Of a stretch of 16,642 nucleotides of DNA, positions 1 to 7,255 are shown in pieces. Both the position numbers and the translations under genes were made by a program. The stretch spans positions 1 to 16,642 of the forward strand of contig CALCIC010000978.1 in assembly GCA_937907405.1 (NCBI GenBank). The letters run 5' to 3'. Every line of letters starts with the position of its first letter. Positions within the stretch are counted from its first letter, which is position 1. The notes beneath the pieces are model-generated. The model did not search any database, had not been told where the DNA came from, and saw only the letters and a program-made list of their open reading frames with translations. Source of the DNA: an uncultured Isosphaeraceae bacterium. Lineage in GTDB: Bacteria > Planctomycetota > Planctomycetia > Isosphaerales > Isosphaeraceae.

Positions 1-103
1 GCGAAATCGGCTCCCAAACCGACTCCGAATCAATAGGGTGAGAAATACGGGCTAGCTTCCGCACTTCACGGCGGCGAACCGCGCGAGCCATCAGGAAACC
101 ACG

Positions 104-1507
104 CTAGACGTCGCCCAGGCGTCCGGTGGAGTCGCCGAAACGCTCCAACCGTTGGACTCCCAGGCGGTCGGCGACGTCGAGGAACAGGTTCGTGGCCGGT
201 TTGGACCCGTATTTCACGTGGCGGCCGGGCGTCAGCGTGCCCCCCCCCGCGCCGGCGAGCAAGAACGGCAGGTTGGTGTGCGTGTGGTTGTTGCCGTCGG
301 CGCAACCGCTGCCGTAGACGATCATGGAATTATGGAGGATCGAGTTGCCGTCGTCGTCCTTCGCGGCGTCGAGCTTTTCGAGGAACCGGGCGAACTGCTG
401 GACGTACCACAGATCGATCCTGGCGACCTTCTCGATCAGGTCCGGCCGATTCTGATGGTGCGACAGGTCGTGATGCCCTTCGGGGATGCCGATATGATCG
501 AACGACATGTTGCTCCCCTCGTGGGTGACCAGGAAGCTGGCCAGCCTCGTGGAATCGGTCTGAAACGACAGGAAGAGCATGTCGTACATGAGTTGGACGT
601 ATTCCGTGTAGTTCGACGGTATGCCCGCGGGCGTTTTGAATCCGGGGTCCTGGACCGCCGGGAACTGCTCGGTTCGTTGGATGCGGGCCTCGATCTCGCG
701 GACGCCGGTCAAGTACTGGTCGAGCTTGTCCTGGTCTTGGGGGTTGAGCCGTCGTTGCAGGGAGCGCGCGTCGTCGAGGACGAAATCGAGGATCGACCGC
801 TGCTCCTGTCGTCGCCGCTGGAGGTTCGCCTGCCGTTCGGCGGGGGCGCCGGTCCCGAACAACCGCTCGAAGACCAGGCGCGGGTTGGATTCCGGCGTCA
901 GGGGCTTCGTGGGCGAGCTCCAGGACAAGTTGTACTGGTAGGCGCACGAGTAGCCGGAGTCGCAAGCCGTGGACTTCCGCACGGCGTCGCATCCGAGTTC
1001 GAGCGACGCGAACCTCGTCAGCGGCCCGATTTCCCGCGCCAGCGCCTGGTCGATGGAGATTCCGGCGTGGACGTCGGTCTCGCTCTTCTTGAGGCGGACC
1101 CCGGTCAGGAACGTGCCGTTGGCTCGCGCGTGCTCTCCCGACCCGTCGACGCCGTTCGGGCCCGAGTCCGCGGTCTGATGGTCCAGGCCGCCGAGCACCT
1201 GGATCATCCCCTTGATCGGCTCCAGCGGTTGGAGGCTGGGGCTCAACGAGAAGTTCGTCCCCACCTCTTCCGGCCACCAAGCGGCGGGAATCGCGCCGTT
1301 GGGCACATAGACGAAGGCCGTGCGCAACGGCGCGCCCGTTGAGGTCGCGCCCGGGCCGCCGGCGAGCGGGACGCGCGACGCGGATCGCACGGTCGGACGA
1401 AGCGAGACGAGGACGGGCAACGCAACGGCCGCCCCCGCGCCGCTGAGGAAACAGCGGCGACTGAGCGTCCGGCGGCGGCGGGGGACGACGGGATTCGTCG
1501 GAGTCAC
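104..1507 (-). CDS. DUF1552 family protein, Tat-exported
   Basis: This is a 467-residue DUF1552 protein, a family abundant in planctomycetes and usually encoded beside DUF1592-type cytochrome proteins; its biochemical role is unknown. The N-terminus has a twin-arginine signal: basic residues, then SRRCFLSG at about residues 16-23, then a hydrophobic Ala/Val/Leu stretch to about residue 36, so export in folded form is expected. The body contains family-typical segments such as FVYVPNGAIPAAWWPE (about 65-80), GGLDHQTA, and a C-terminal HTHTNLPFLLAGAGGG region. I chose the GTG at 1507 because GAGGAAG lies five bases upstream and the codon overlaps the upstream stop as GTGA. An ATG at 1597 would add 30 residues inside the upstream gene and has no such support. 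It is probably co-translated with the cytochrome gene. Family assignment is firm; function is not known. Confidence 0.93.
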   Translation of the reverse strand: MTPTNPVVPRRRRTLSRRCFLSGAGAAVALPVLVSLRPTVRSASRVPLAGGPGATSTGAPLRTAFVYVPNGAIPAAWWPEEVGTNFSLSPSLQPLEPIKGMIQVLGGLDHQTADSGPNGVDGSGEHARANGTFLTGVRLKKSETDVHAGISIDQALAREIGPLTRFASLELGCDAVRKSTACDSGYSCAYQYNLSWSSPTKPLTPESNPRLVFERLFGTGAPAERQANLQRRRQEQRSILDFVLDDARSLQRRLNPQDQDKLDQYLTGVREIEARIQRTEQFPAVQDPGFKTPAGIPSNYTEYVQLMYDMLFLSFQTDSTRLASFLVTHEGSNMSFDHIGIPEGHHDLSHHQNRPDLIEKVARIDLWYVQQFARFLEKLDAAKDDDGNSILHNSMIVYGSGCADGNNHTHTNLPFLLAGAGGGTLTPGRHVKYGSKPATNLFLDVADRLGVQRLERFGDSTGRLGDV

Positions 1508-4158
1508 GGCTGCTTCCTCGTTTCGTTGCGGAGTTCCGGATACGTCGTCGTTCGCGCGGATCGGGTCAGGATCGTCGCCGCCTCGGGCCTTCGGCATCGC
1601 TGGAACTGCGGCGATTCCACGATGCCGAGGATCAACGCTCGGGCGCGGCCGTTCTCGCGTTCGATCCGATCCACCAGCGCGTCCACCGTCTCCACGTCCT
1701 GATGACTCAGCCCGCGGCCCAGGGCGTACGTCAGCATTTTCTCGCTCAGGCGGCGAAAGAACTCATGGCTGTGCCGTTCCGCCAGGATTCGCTTCAGTTC
1801 CCTGACGTTCGAGAACGACTCGCCGGTGAGGAGTGTTCCGGTCGCGTCCACGGGGCTGCCCTCGTCCCGTTCCCGCCACCGTCCCAGGGCGTTGAAGTTC
1901 TCCATCCCCAGTCCCAGCGGGTCCATCCGATTATGGCATGAGCGGCATTCGGGCCGCTTGCGGTGCAGCTCGAGGGCCTCTCGCAGCGTCGGCGGGCGCC
2001 CCACGAACGCTCCCGCGGCGGTTTCCAGGGGGGGGACGTTCGGCGGTTGGGGAGGCGGAGGGGTCCCCAGAATGTTGTCGAGTATGAACAGGCCGCGCTT
2101 CACCGGGGAGGTGCGATTCGGGTTCGAGGTCGCGATGAGGACCGTCCCCTGCGTGAGGACGCCGCCGCGCGGGCTGTCGGGGGGCAGAGCGACCAGGCGC
2201 ATCTCATCCCCTTCGACCCCGTCGATCTCGTAGTGTTTCGCCAACCGCTCGTTGAGAAACGTGTAATCACCGACCAGCAATTCCAGCAGACTGCGATCCT
2301 GGCGCACGACGTGGTCGAACACCAACTCGGTCTCGCGCCGCATGGCCTCGCGCAGCTCTTCGGTCAAGTCGTGCTCGCGGAAGCGGCGGAACGATTTGAA
2401 GTACGCCGCGCGGGTCGCGTTCAATTCCTTCTTCTCGTCGACCGTGAGCGAGTCGGGGAATCGTCGGTTCAATTCTCGTAGTCGCGCCCGGCGCCTCGGC
2501 GCGTCGGGATCGGAAGGTTGGTCGCGGTCGATCACGGCGAACGTGTTGATCGGGACCGCTCCCACGTCGCGCGCGTGCAGCCACTGGCCCACGAAGTTCC
2601 GGTTGAACTCCGCCGACCGCGGATCGGCCAGCATGCGTTTCACCTGAGCTTTCAGACCGCTCCTGAGGGCGCGCCGTTCGGCCAACCGGAACAACTCGGC
2701 GTCAGGCATGGACGACCACAAGAAGTACGACAACCGCGAAGCCAGCGCGAACTCGTCGATGAGCGGATAGGGAACGGAGTCGGACGACTCCATCTCGAAC
2801 CCTTCCTCGCGGAAGAGGAATTTGGGCGAGGCCAGCACGGCCGTCATCGCCTGGGCGACGCCGGCCTCGAAGGCCCTCCCTGGTCGCGAGTAAAAGCCCT
2901 CGGCCAGGCTCGTGAGCCGTTCCACCGTCTCCGCGTCGACCGGACGCCGAAACGCCCGACCGGCGAAGTCGCGGAGCAGCGAACTCGCATATCGCCGCCG
3001 TTCCACCCCCCCCTCGGGGACGTCGCCCGGGAAGAACCGAGCATGGTTCGCCGGCCGGACCCAGGACTTTGGATCCAACGGCCCGCGCACGGAGACCGAC
3101 GCGAGCTCGATCTCCAGCGATCTGAACGGGTTCTCTCCCGGCGTCAGCGGTTCAAGGATCATCGTCAGTTGATGGTCCCCCTCGCTCCAATCGAGATCGT
3201 GATCGAGGTCGTAGTGAAACGGCTTGGCCTCGTGCTGGCTGTAATCCTCTCGAAACAACTCCCGGCCGTCCGCCTTGAAAACGATCCGGCATCGGTTGTA
3301 ATCAGGCCCCAGCGCGTTTTTGCCGTTCGCCGTCAGGTCGAGCGCCAGGCTATACCGGCCTGAATGCTCGGCCCGGAACGTGGCGACGACCGTCGCCGGC
3401 TGGTAATAGGAGAGCGAGATCGGGCCGTCGTCCTCCTCGTCGTCGCGTCCGACGGCGGTCGCGCCGGCTGGATGGAACCGTCGACCGGCGATTCTGGTTT
3501 CACCGACGACGCGGGGGACCGTCGGCACGGCTTGCGAGACGATCGACTCCGCGGCGGCGAGGTATTTCTCCAGCAGCATCGGCGAAAGCGTGAGGACGTC
3601 CGCCATGTTGTCGAACCCATGACCCGAGTCGTCCGGCGGAAACGCGACGCTCGTGTCGTAGTCCACCCCCATCAGATCGCGGACCGTATTTCGGTATTCG
3701 ACCCGATTGAGCCGGCGCACGGTGACGCGGCCGGGGTCGGGGGCCGTCGGGTCGATTCCGAAGGCGTCGTACTTGATCCAGTCTTCGAGGAGGCGCAGTT
3801 CCTCGGCGGTCGGTTGCGGCTTGCCCGTCGGGGGCATGACGCCGGCCCTCACGTTCGTAAGCACGCCCCACCAGTGCGCCTCGTCCCGCGGCCGGCCCTG
3901 ACCCAACGCGGGCTCGTCGAGCGCCAACCCCCCCGCCTTGGCCCCGGCGCCGTGGCACCCGACGCAGTATTCCTCAAGGATCGGTTGGACTCGATCGACG
4001 AACCGCGCCTCGACCTCGTCCGCCGCGACTCCGATCGCGGGGAGCAAGACCGCGACAGCCAGGACGACCGCCAGCCGCGCCGGACGGATCGGCCGCCGAC
4101 CCGATCGGGAATATCTTGGAAACCATGATGTCGATCTGGACTGAGGCCTCACCCGCAT
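1504..4158 (-). CDS. Secreted planctomycete cytochrome c protein (PSCyt1/DUF1587/DUF1595/DUF1592/DUF1588/DUF1585)
   Basis: This 884-residue protein has the standard planctomycete multi-domain order. A Sec-type signal lies at about residues 21-47, with a hydrophobic core ending in GVAAD. A PSCyt1 cytochrome region follows, with CVGCH at 65-69 and a possible axial Met in VMPP at about 108. DUF1587 starts at VRRLNRVEYRNTVRDLMG (about 147). Residues 250-360 look like a beta-rich, carbohydrate-binding-like domain. DUF1595 is at about 388-452, DUF1592 at about 464-630, DUF1588 around the GGVLTQGTVLIATSNP motif (665-680), and DUF1585 at about 790-856. A second CxxCH, CRSCH at 738-742, precedes DUF1585. 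The family is thought to be periplasmic or surface-located and is often linked to polymer breakdown, but its reaction is unproven. The start is the first ATG and has no clear ribosome binding site. Its stop overlaps the DUF1552 start as GTGA. Confidence 0.93.
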   Translation of the reverse strand: MRVRPQSRSTSWFPRYSRSGRRPIRPARLAVVLAVAVLLPAIGVAADEVEARFVDRVQPILEEYCVGCHGAGAKAGGLALDEPALGQGRPRDEAHWWGVLTNVRAGVMPPTGKPQPTAEELRLLEDWIKYDAFGIDPTAPDPGRVTVRRLNRVEYRNTVRDLMGVDYDTSVAFPPDDSGHGFDNMADVLTLSPMLLEKYLAAAESIVSQAVPTVPRVVGETRIAGRRFHPAGATAVGRDDEEDDGPISLSYYQPATVVATFRAEHSGRYSLALDLTANGKNALGPDYNRCRIVFKADGRELFREDYSQHEAKPFHYDLDHDLDWSEGDHQLTMILEPLTPGENPFRSLEIELASVSVRGPLDPKSWVRPANHARFFPGDVPEGGVERRRYASSLLRDFAGRAFRRPVDAETVERLTSLAEGFYSRPGRAFEAGVAQAMTAVLASPKFLFREEGFEMESSDSVPYPLIDEFALASRLSYFLWSSMPDAELFRLAERRALRSGLKAQVKRMLADPRSAEFNRNFVGQWLHARDVGAVPINTFAVIDRDQPSDPDAPRRRARLRELNRRFPDSLTVDEKKELNATRAAYFKSFRRFREHDLTEELREAMRRETELVFDHVVRQDRSLLELLVGDYTFLNERLAKHYEIDGVEGDEMRLVALPPDSPRGGVLTQGTVLIATSNPNRTSPVKRGLFILDNILGTPPPPQPPNVPPLETAAGAFVGRPPTLREALELHRKRPECRSCHNRMDPLGLGMENFNALGRWRERDEGSPVDATGTLLTGESFSNVRELKRILAERHSHEFFRRLSEKMLTYALGRGLSHQDVETVDALVDRIERENGRARALILGIVESPQFQRCRRPEAATILTRSARTTTYPELRNETRKQP
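1513..1519 (-). promoter_or_regulatory. Ribosome binding site of the DUF1552 gene
   Basis: Read on the minus strand this is GAGGAAG, five bases before the GTG at 1507. It lies inside the end of the upstream cytochrome gene and decides between the GTG start and the more distant ATG at 1597. Confidence 0.7.
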
Positions 4159-4261
4159 CCCATTTCTTGTTCGATTCTCAGGTTCGACAGGAAGATTTGG
4201 AGTTTCTCATCTCCAAAGCATACGCGATAGGTCGCCTGGATGGAGCCGCGAATTCTTTCAG

Positions 4262-4305
4262 TGTTCGAACAATTCAGATCATAATCGACGACTGCTGGTT
4301 GTATC
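4262..4305 (-). promoter_or_regulatory. Candidate promoter and operator-like palindrome before the cytochrome gene
   Basis: On the minus strand a TATGAT -10-like box (4283-4278) sits 16 bases after GATACA (4305-4300), a weak match to a -35 box. The perfect 10-base palindrome TGTTCGAACA (4262-4271) falls where transcription would start, as an operator would. The 4159-4388 gap around it is visibly richer in A and T than the neighbouring genes and also holds a run of eight T at 4362-4369. Promoter consensus in planctomycetes is poorly defined, so this is a pattern match only. Confidence 0.25.
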
Positions 4306-4388
4306 GCGTGATTGGTTACGCTTTGACGACGAACTCCGTGTTGATCGCACGAGGCATGTGGTTTTTTTTCAACAACGCCCGGTTCGAC

Positions 4389-6881
4389 CTATCGTGCGTG
4401 CGAGCGTCGCCAGGCCGCGGCGCCCACGGCGGCGAGCAGGACGAGCGCGCAGGCCGTTGCAAGTTCGGGGTCCCCATTTCCGGTGAAGCCGTATGTGTGG
4501 CGTCCGACCCTGTGCGCGACGTTGAGTCCGTACCAGGACATGAGCACCGACAGGAAACATGCGATCGAAGCGGCCGCGGTCCCGAACGAGTCCAACCGGC
4601 CGGCGAACCGCCCGAGAAGGGCCGCGAGATACGCCGTGAGCGTGATCACGACCCAGATCTGCTTGGGGTCCCAGGACCAGAACGCCCCCCAGGCGCCCCG
4701 AGCCCAGGCGCCCCCCGCGATCGCCCCCGCCGTCAGGAGCAGGACGCCGACCAGCATGGCGGGGGCGATGGAGTCGGCCGACGACTCGATCGGCGCGAAG
4801 GCCTCCCTCTCGTGAACCGCCAGCAGGCTCAGGACGATCAAGGCGACGCCGATCAGAGGCGCGAGCAACACGTCGTCCGACGCCAGGACGCCCGCCAGCG
4901 GCCCCTGGACGATTCCCGACGCGCCGGCGGTCGAGACCGCCAGGCCGGCCGTCGCCACGACGACGCCGACGACGAACGCGCGGCGGGGAGTCCGATTCGC
5001 GAACTCGCCGAACAGGCTGAATCCGCCCACCATCGACAGCGCCCAGCCCAACGCCGCAAGTCCCGAACTCGCGAAAGACAGCGCCTGGGGATCAAGGCCC
5101 GACGGGAGCGCCGGCCGATGAGGAGGGTCGATACCGAGGCGGCCGAGCACAAGGCATGGAAGCCCCAGCCACAGGGGCCAGGCGAGCGCGCGGCAACTCG
5201 GGGACTGGCGATAGGTCGCCGTGAGGAAGCGGCCCATGGCCAACATCCCCAGGCCCATCGCCGTCGCAAACGCCGCGTAGGCGGTGATGATCGTCAGCAC
5301 ATGGCCCGCCAGCCGTCGGTTGGACTGCAGCGCGGGCTCGACCGCCTGGATGGTCGGATCGAGGAACGAGGCGTTCTCGGCCACGACGGTCGCCAGCAAC
5401 GCGACTCCGGCCGCGGCGAGGGCTGCGTACCTTCTCCACCGGAGGAGCTCGATCGCCAGCCCCATCACCGCGGTCGTCAGGGCGAGCCAGACGACGGTTT
5501 CATAAAGGGTCGAGCCCGGGACCCAGCGGTTGACGCGAAACCGGATCCAGCAGCCGTACAGTTGGAGCGCGGCCCCGGCCGCGAGCCCCACCATTCCCAG
5601 TCGGTACAGCGCGACTCCCAGCCCCCTCCTCCTCGTGCGCGGGTCCGCCGAGACGCCGAAACTCAACAGGAGAAGCATCACGCTGAAACCGTAGGCCGCC
5701 AGCGCTTTGGAGAACGGGGCGAGTCGGTTTAATGCGGTCTCGCGGGTCATCGCGATCGGTTCGGGGTAGTATCCGACGCCGACGGCGAGATCGCGGGCGG
5801 CGGCGAGCACGGCGTCCGCCAGGCCCTCGGGGACGTTCCCGGGCGCCGCGCGCGCGCCGGCTTCGAGTTCTCGGTAGCTTTTGCGGAACGCCGCGGCCGA
5901 CGTCAGCGGAAACCCCGCGCGCGACAGTTCCGACTCGCTGCTCTGGAGGATGACGCCCAGGGGCATCCAGCGCGAGAAGCTGGGCAGCCACGAGGCGTAC
6001 TTCTGATCGAACATGGCGTCTTCCCCCGGCAGGGCCCACTCCTTGCTCGGAAGCCCCTGAAGGTAATCCAAGAGGGCGTCGGCCACGTCGGCTTCCAACG
6101 GCGACAGGCTTTGATCGGGCTTCATCCCCTTCTCGAAAACCTCGGCCGAATAGCTGCGGTAGGCGTCGTTGGGGGGGCGTGGGATCACCAGGAGGTCCAG
6201 CGGCGTGTTCGCGGGGGTTTTGTGGTCGCGGATCCCCTGGAAGTGGAAGAGACGCTCGCCGACCTCGGCCGCCTGCTCCTCCAGGGGCGAGAGGCCTGAG
6301 CCGTCGCCCCTAGCATCGGAACGGCCCCTTTCCTTCCTGTCGAGGATTTCGCCGACCCAGCATGGGAACGTGATCGCGCGGCCGTCGATCTGGAGCGGGA
6401 CGGTCTCAAGCAGGCGCGGCGAGAGCCGATTGCGTCCCTCGACGATCCGGGCGGCCAAGGCGTTGAGGCGCTTCCCCGTCGGGCTCGTCTCGCCCGCCTG
6501 ACGCGCCGCCGCCGCTTCCAGAAGCAGGCGGTTCAACGGCTGGCGATCGGCGAGAATGAAGTCCTGTTCGTCCCAGTATTCAGGTCGGGCCGACCAGTCC
6601 AAGACCGCCGCAACGGGTTCCCAGGTCGACGTTGTTTCGCCGTCGGGGGCGAACAGCGTGATCGAGGGACGACCGTGGATCAGCTTGACTTCCTCGGCGG
6701 CCATGCCCTCAAGGGGCTTCACGCGGCCCCGGTGTTTCACGGGAAGGGCGCCGAGCTTGGCGTAAGCTCGCCCGTCGCCGATGATTCGATCGCGCCCGCC
6801 GCGCCGTCCGGGGCCCGCGATCGCGACGGCCGCGAGGATCGCCAGGACGAGTCCGATCAAGAGCCGCCTGCTTCGTTGCAT
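4389..6881 (-). CDS. ccsA: Cytochrome c biogenesis protein, CcsA-type, with large N-terminal domain
   Basis: This is a system II cytochrome c maturation protein that handles haem for attachment to exported CxxCH apocytochromes. With the ATG at 6881 it has 830 residues: one N-terminal anchor helix (about 7-23), an extracytoplasmic domain of about 360 residues, then a polytopic CcsA half. The haem-handling WWD motif is clear as WGAFWSWDPK at about 731-740. Candidate haem-ligand histidines flank it, in RRLAGHVL (about 527) and in GRHTYGF near the C-terminus (about 795). The motif GALPVKHRGRVKPLEGMA near the N-terminus resembles a GRxxPL element seen in CcsA proteins of Bacteroidetes and planctomycetes. 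The ATG at 6881 gives a normal anchor, with GGGAAGG upstream at a rather long spacing. An ATG at 6944 would add 21 residues. Its neighbour downstream is a likely client cytochrome. Confidence 0.9.
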   Translation of the reverse strand: MQRSRRLLIGLVLAILAAVAIAGPGRRGGRDRIIGDGRAYAKLGALPVKHRGRVKPLEGMAAEEVKLIHGRPSITLFAPDGETTSTWEPVAAVLDWSARPEYWDEQDFILADRQPLNRLLLEAAAARQAGETSPTGKRLNALAARIVEGRNRLSPRLLETVPLQIDGRAITFPCWVGEILDRKERGRSDARGDGSGLSPLEEQAAEVGERLFHFQGIRDHKTPANTPLDLLVIPRPPNDAYRSYSAEVFEKGMKPDQSLSPLEADVADALLDYLQGLPSKEWALPGEDAMFDQKYASWLPSFSRWMPLGVILQSSESELSRAGFPLTSAAAFRKSYRELEAGARAAPGNVPEGLADAVLAAARDLAVGVGYYPEPIAMTRETALNRLAPFSKALAAYGFSVMLLLLSFGVSADPRTRRRGLGVALYRLGMVGLAAGAALQLYGCWIRFRVNRWVPGSTLYETVVWLALTTAVMGLAIELLRWRRYAALAAAGVALLATVVAENASFLDPTIQAVEPALQSNRRLAGHVLTIITAYAAFATAMGLGMLAMGRFLTATYRQSPSCRALAWPLWLGLPCLVLGRLGIDPPHRPALPSGLDPQALSFASSGLAALGWALSMVGGFSLFGEFANRTPRRAFVVGVVVATAGLAVSTAGASGIVQGPLAGVLASDDVLLAPLIGVALIVLSLLAVHEREAFAPIESSADSIAPAMLVGVLLLTAGAIAGGAWARGAWGAFWSWDPKQIWVVITLTAYLAALLGRFAGRLDSFGTAAASIACFLSVLMSWYGLNVAHRVGRHTYGFTGNGDPELATACALVLLAAVGAAAWRRSHAR

Positions 6882-7107
6882 CGCCGACTCATACCTTCCC
6901 GACAGCCGTTCGAACAGACTCAACCTCGCGTAAACCCCGCGCATGGCGCTCTGGACCCGTTACCTCGACCAGTCCTCGAGTCGTCATGGTTCAAGTGTAG
7001 GTTACGTTCCGTGGAGAGTGAAATGCGGTCATGAGCGCGCGGCCCCTGTCGATGATGTAAAGTTCCTGGAGTTCGGCGGTTATGAAAGGCGGGCGAAACC
7101 AGGCCGA

Positions 7108-7138
7108 GTCCCGTCGGGGACGTTGGAAGACGCCTTCC
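7108..7138 (+). other. Two adjacent short hairpins in the CvpA-gene leader
   Basis: GTCCC-GTCG-GGGAC (7108-7121) and GGAAG-ACGC-CTTCC (7125-7138) are two perfect five-base stems with four-base loops, three bases apart. They have no T-tract after them, so they are not typical terminators. They could be leader RNA structure or chance in GC-rich DNA. Confidence 0.35.
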
Positions 7139-7187
7139 CGTGATTGGATCGCTGGGTTACGATGCCGCCGCCCGTCCGGATGGAAGG

Positions 7188-7221
7188 GGACGGGACGCGC
7201 GCGAGTCGCGCGTCGAGGTCC
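7188..7221 (+). other. Long hairpin in the CvpA-gene leader
   Basis: A perfect eight-base stem GACGCGCG / CGCGCGTC (7194-7201 and 7207-7214) has a five-base loop. It is extended by an outer GGAC / GTCC stem (7188-7191 and 7218-7221) across a small internal loop. It ends 20 bases before the ribosome binding site, so it could influence translation of the CvpA-like gene. Confidence 0.45.
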
Positions 7222-7241
7222 GCAAGCAGGCTCGGTTCGGC

Positions 7242-7248
7242 AAGGAGG
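7242..7248 (+). promoter_or_regulatory. Ribosome binding site of the CvpA-like gene
   Basis: AAGGAGG, a near-perfect Shine-Dalgarno sequence, lies seven bases before the ATG at 7256. It fixes this start over an in-frame codon at 7082. Confidence 0.85.
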
Positions 7249-7255
7249 AACAGGG

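Larger units (their letters stand above)
6882..7255. other. Divergent intergenic region between ccsA and the CvpA-like gene
   Basis: No convincing gene is present. Open frames reach into it from both sides, but neither has a ribosome binding site at its distal start. Promoters for both flanking genes must lie here, yet I cannot identify a reliable -35/-10 pair. The plus-strand half carries three hairpins, listed separately. Confidence 0.6.

Noticed and set aside
71..82. GCGG-CGAA-CCGC hairpin downstream of the DUF1552 gene
   Set aside because: A four-base stem with no T-tract is too weak to call a terminator in GC-rich sequence.
152..1342. Long plus-strand open frame opposite the DUF1552 gene
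   Set aside because: It is antisense to a well-recognised protein, has Arg/Gly/Val-biased composition, no ribosome binding site and no recognisable motif; such frames are expected in GC-rich DNA.
4362..4369. Run of eight T as a possible plus-strand terminator tail
   Set aside because: I find no stable stem directly before it, and no plus-strand gene ends there.
4116..5732. 538-codon plus-strand frame that starts in the AT-richer gap and runs antisense through ccsA
   Set aside because: The first 90 codons look more protein-like because the gap is less GC-rich, but the TTG start has no ribosome binding site and the rest is clearly antisense shadow of ccsA.
7082..7255. Longer start for the CvpA-like gene at 7082
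   Set aside because: It would add 58 Arg/Gly-rich residues ahead of the first membrane helix and ignore a near-perfect ribosome binding site before 7256.
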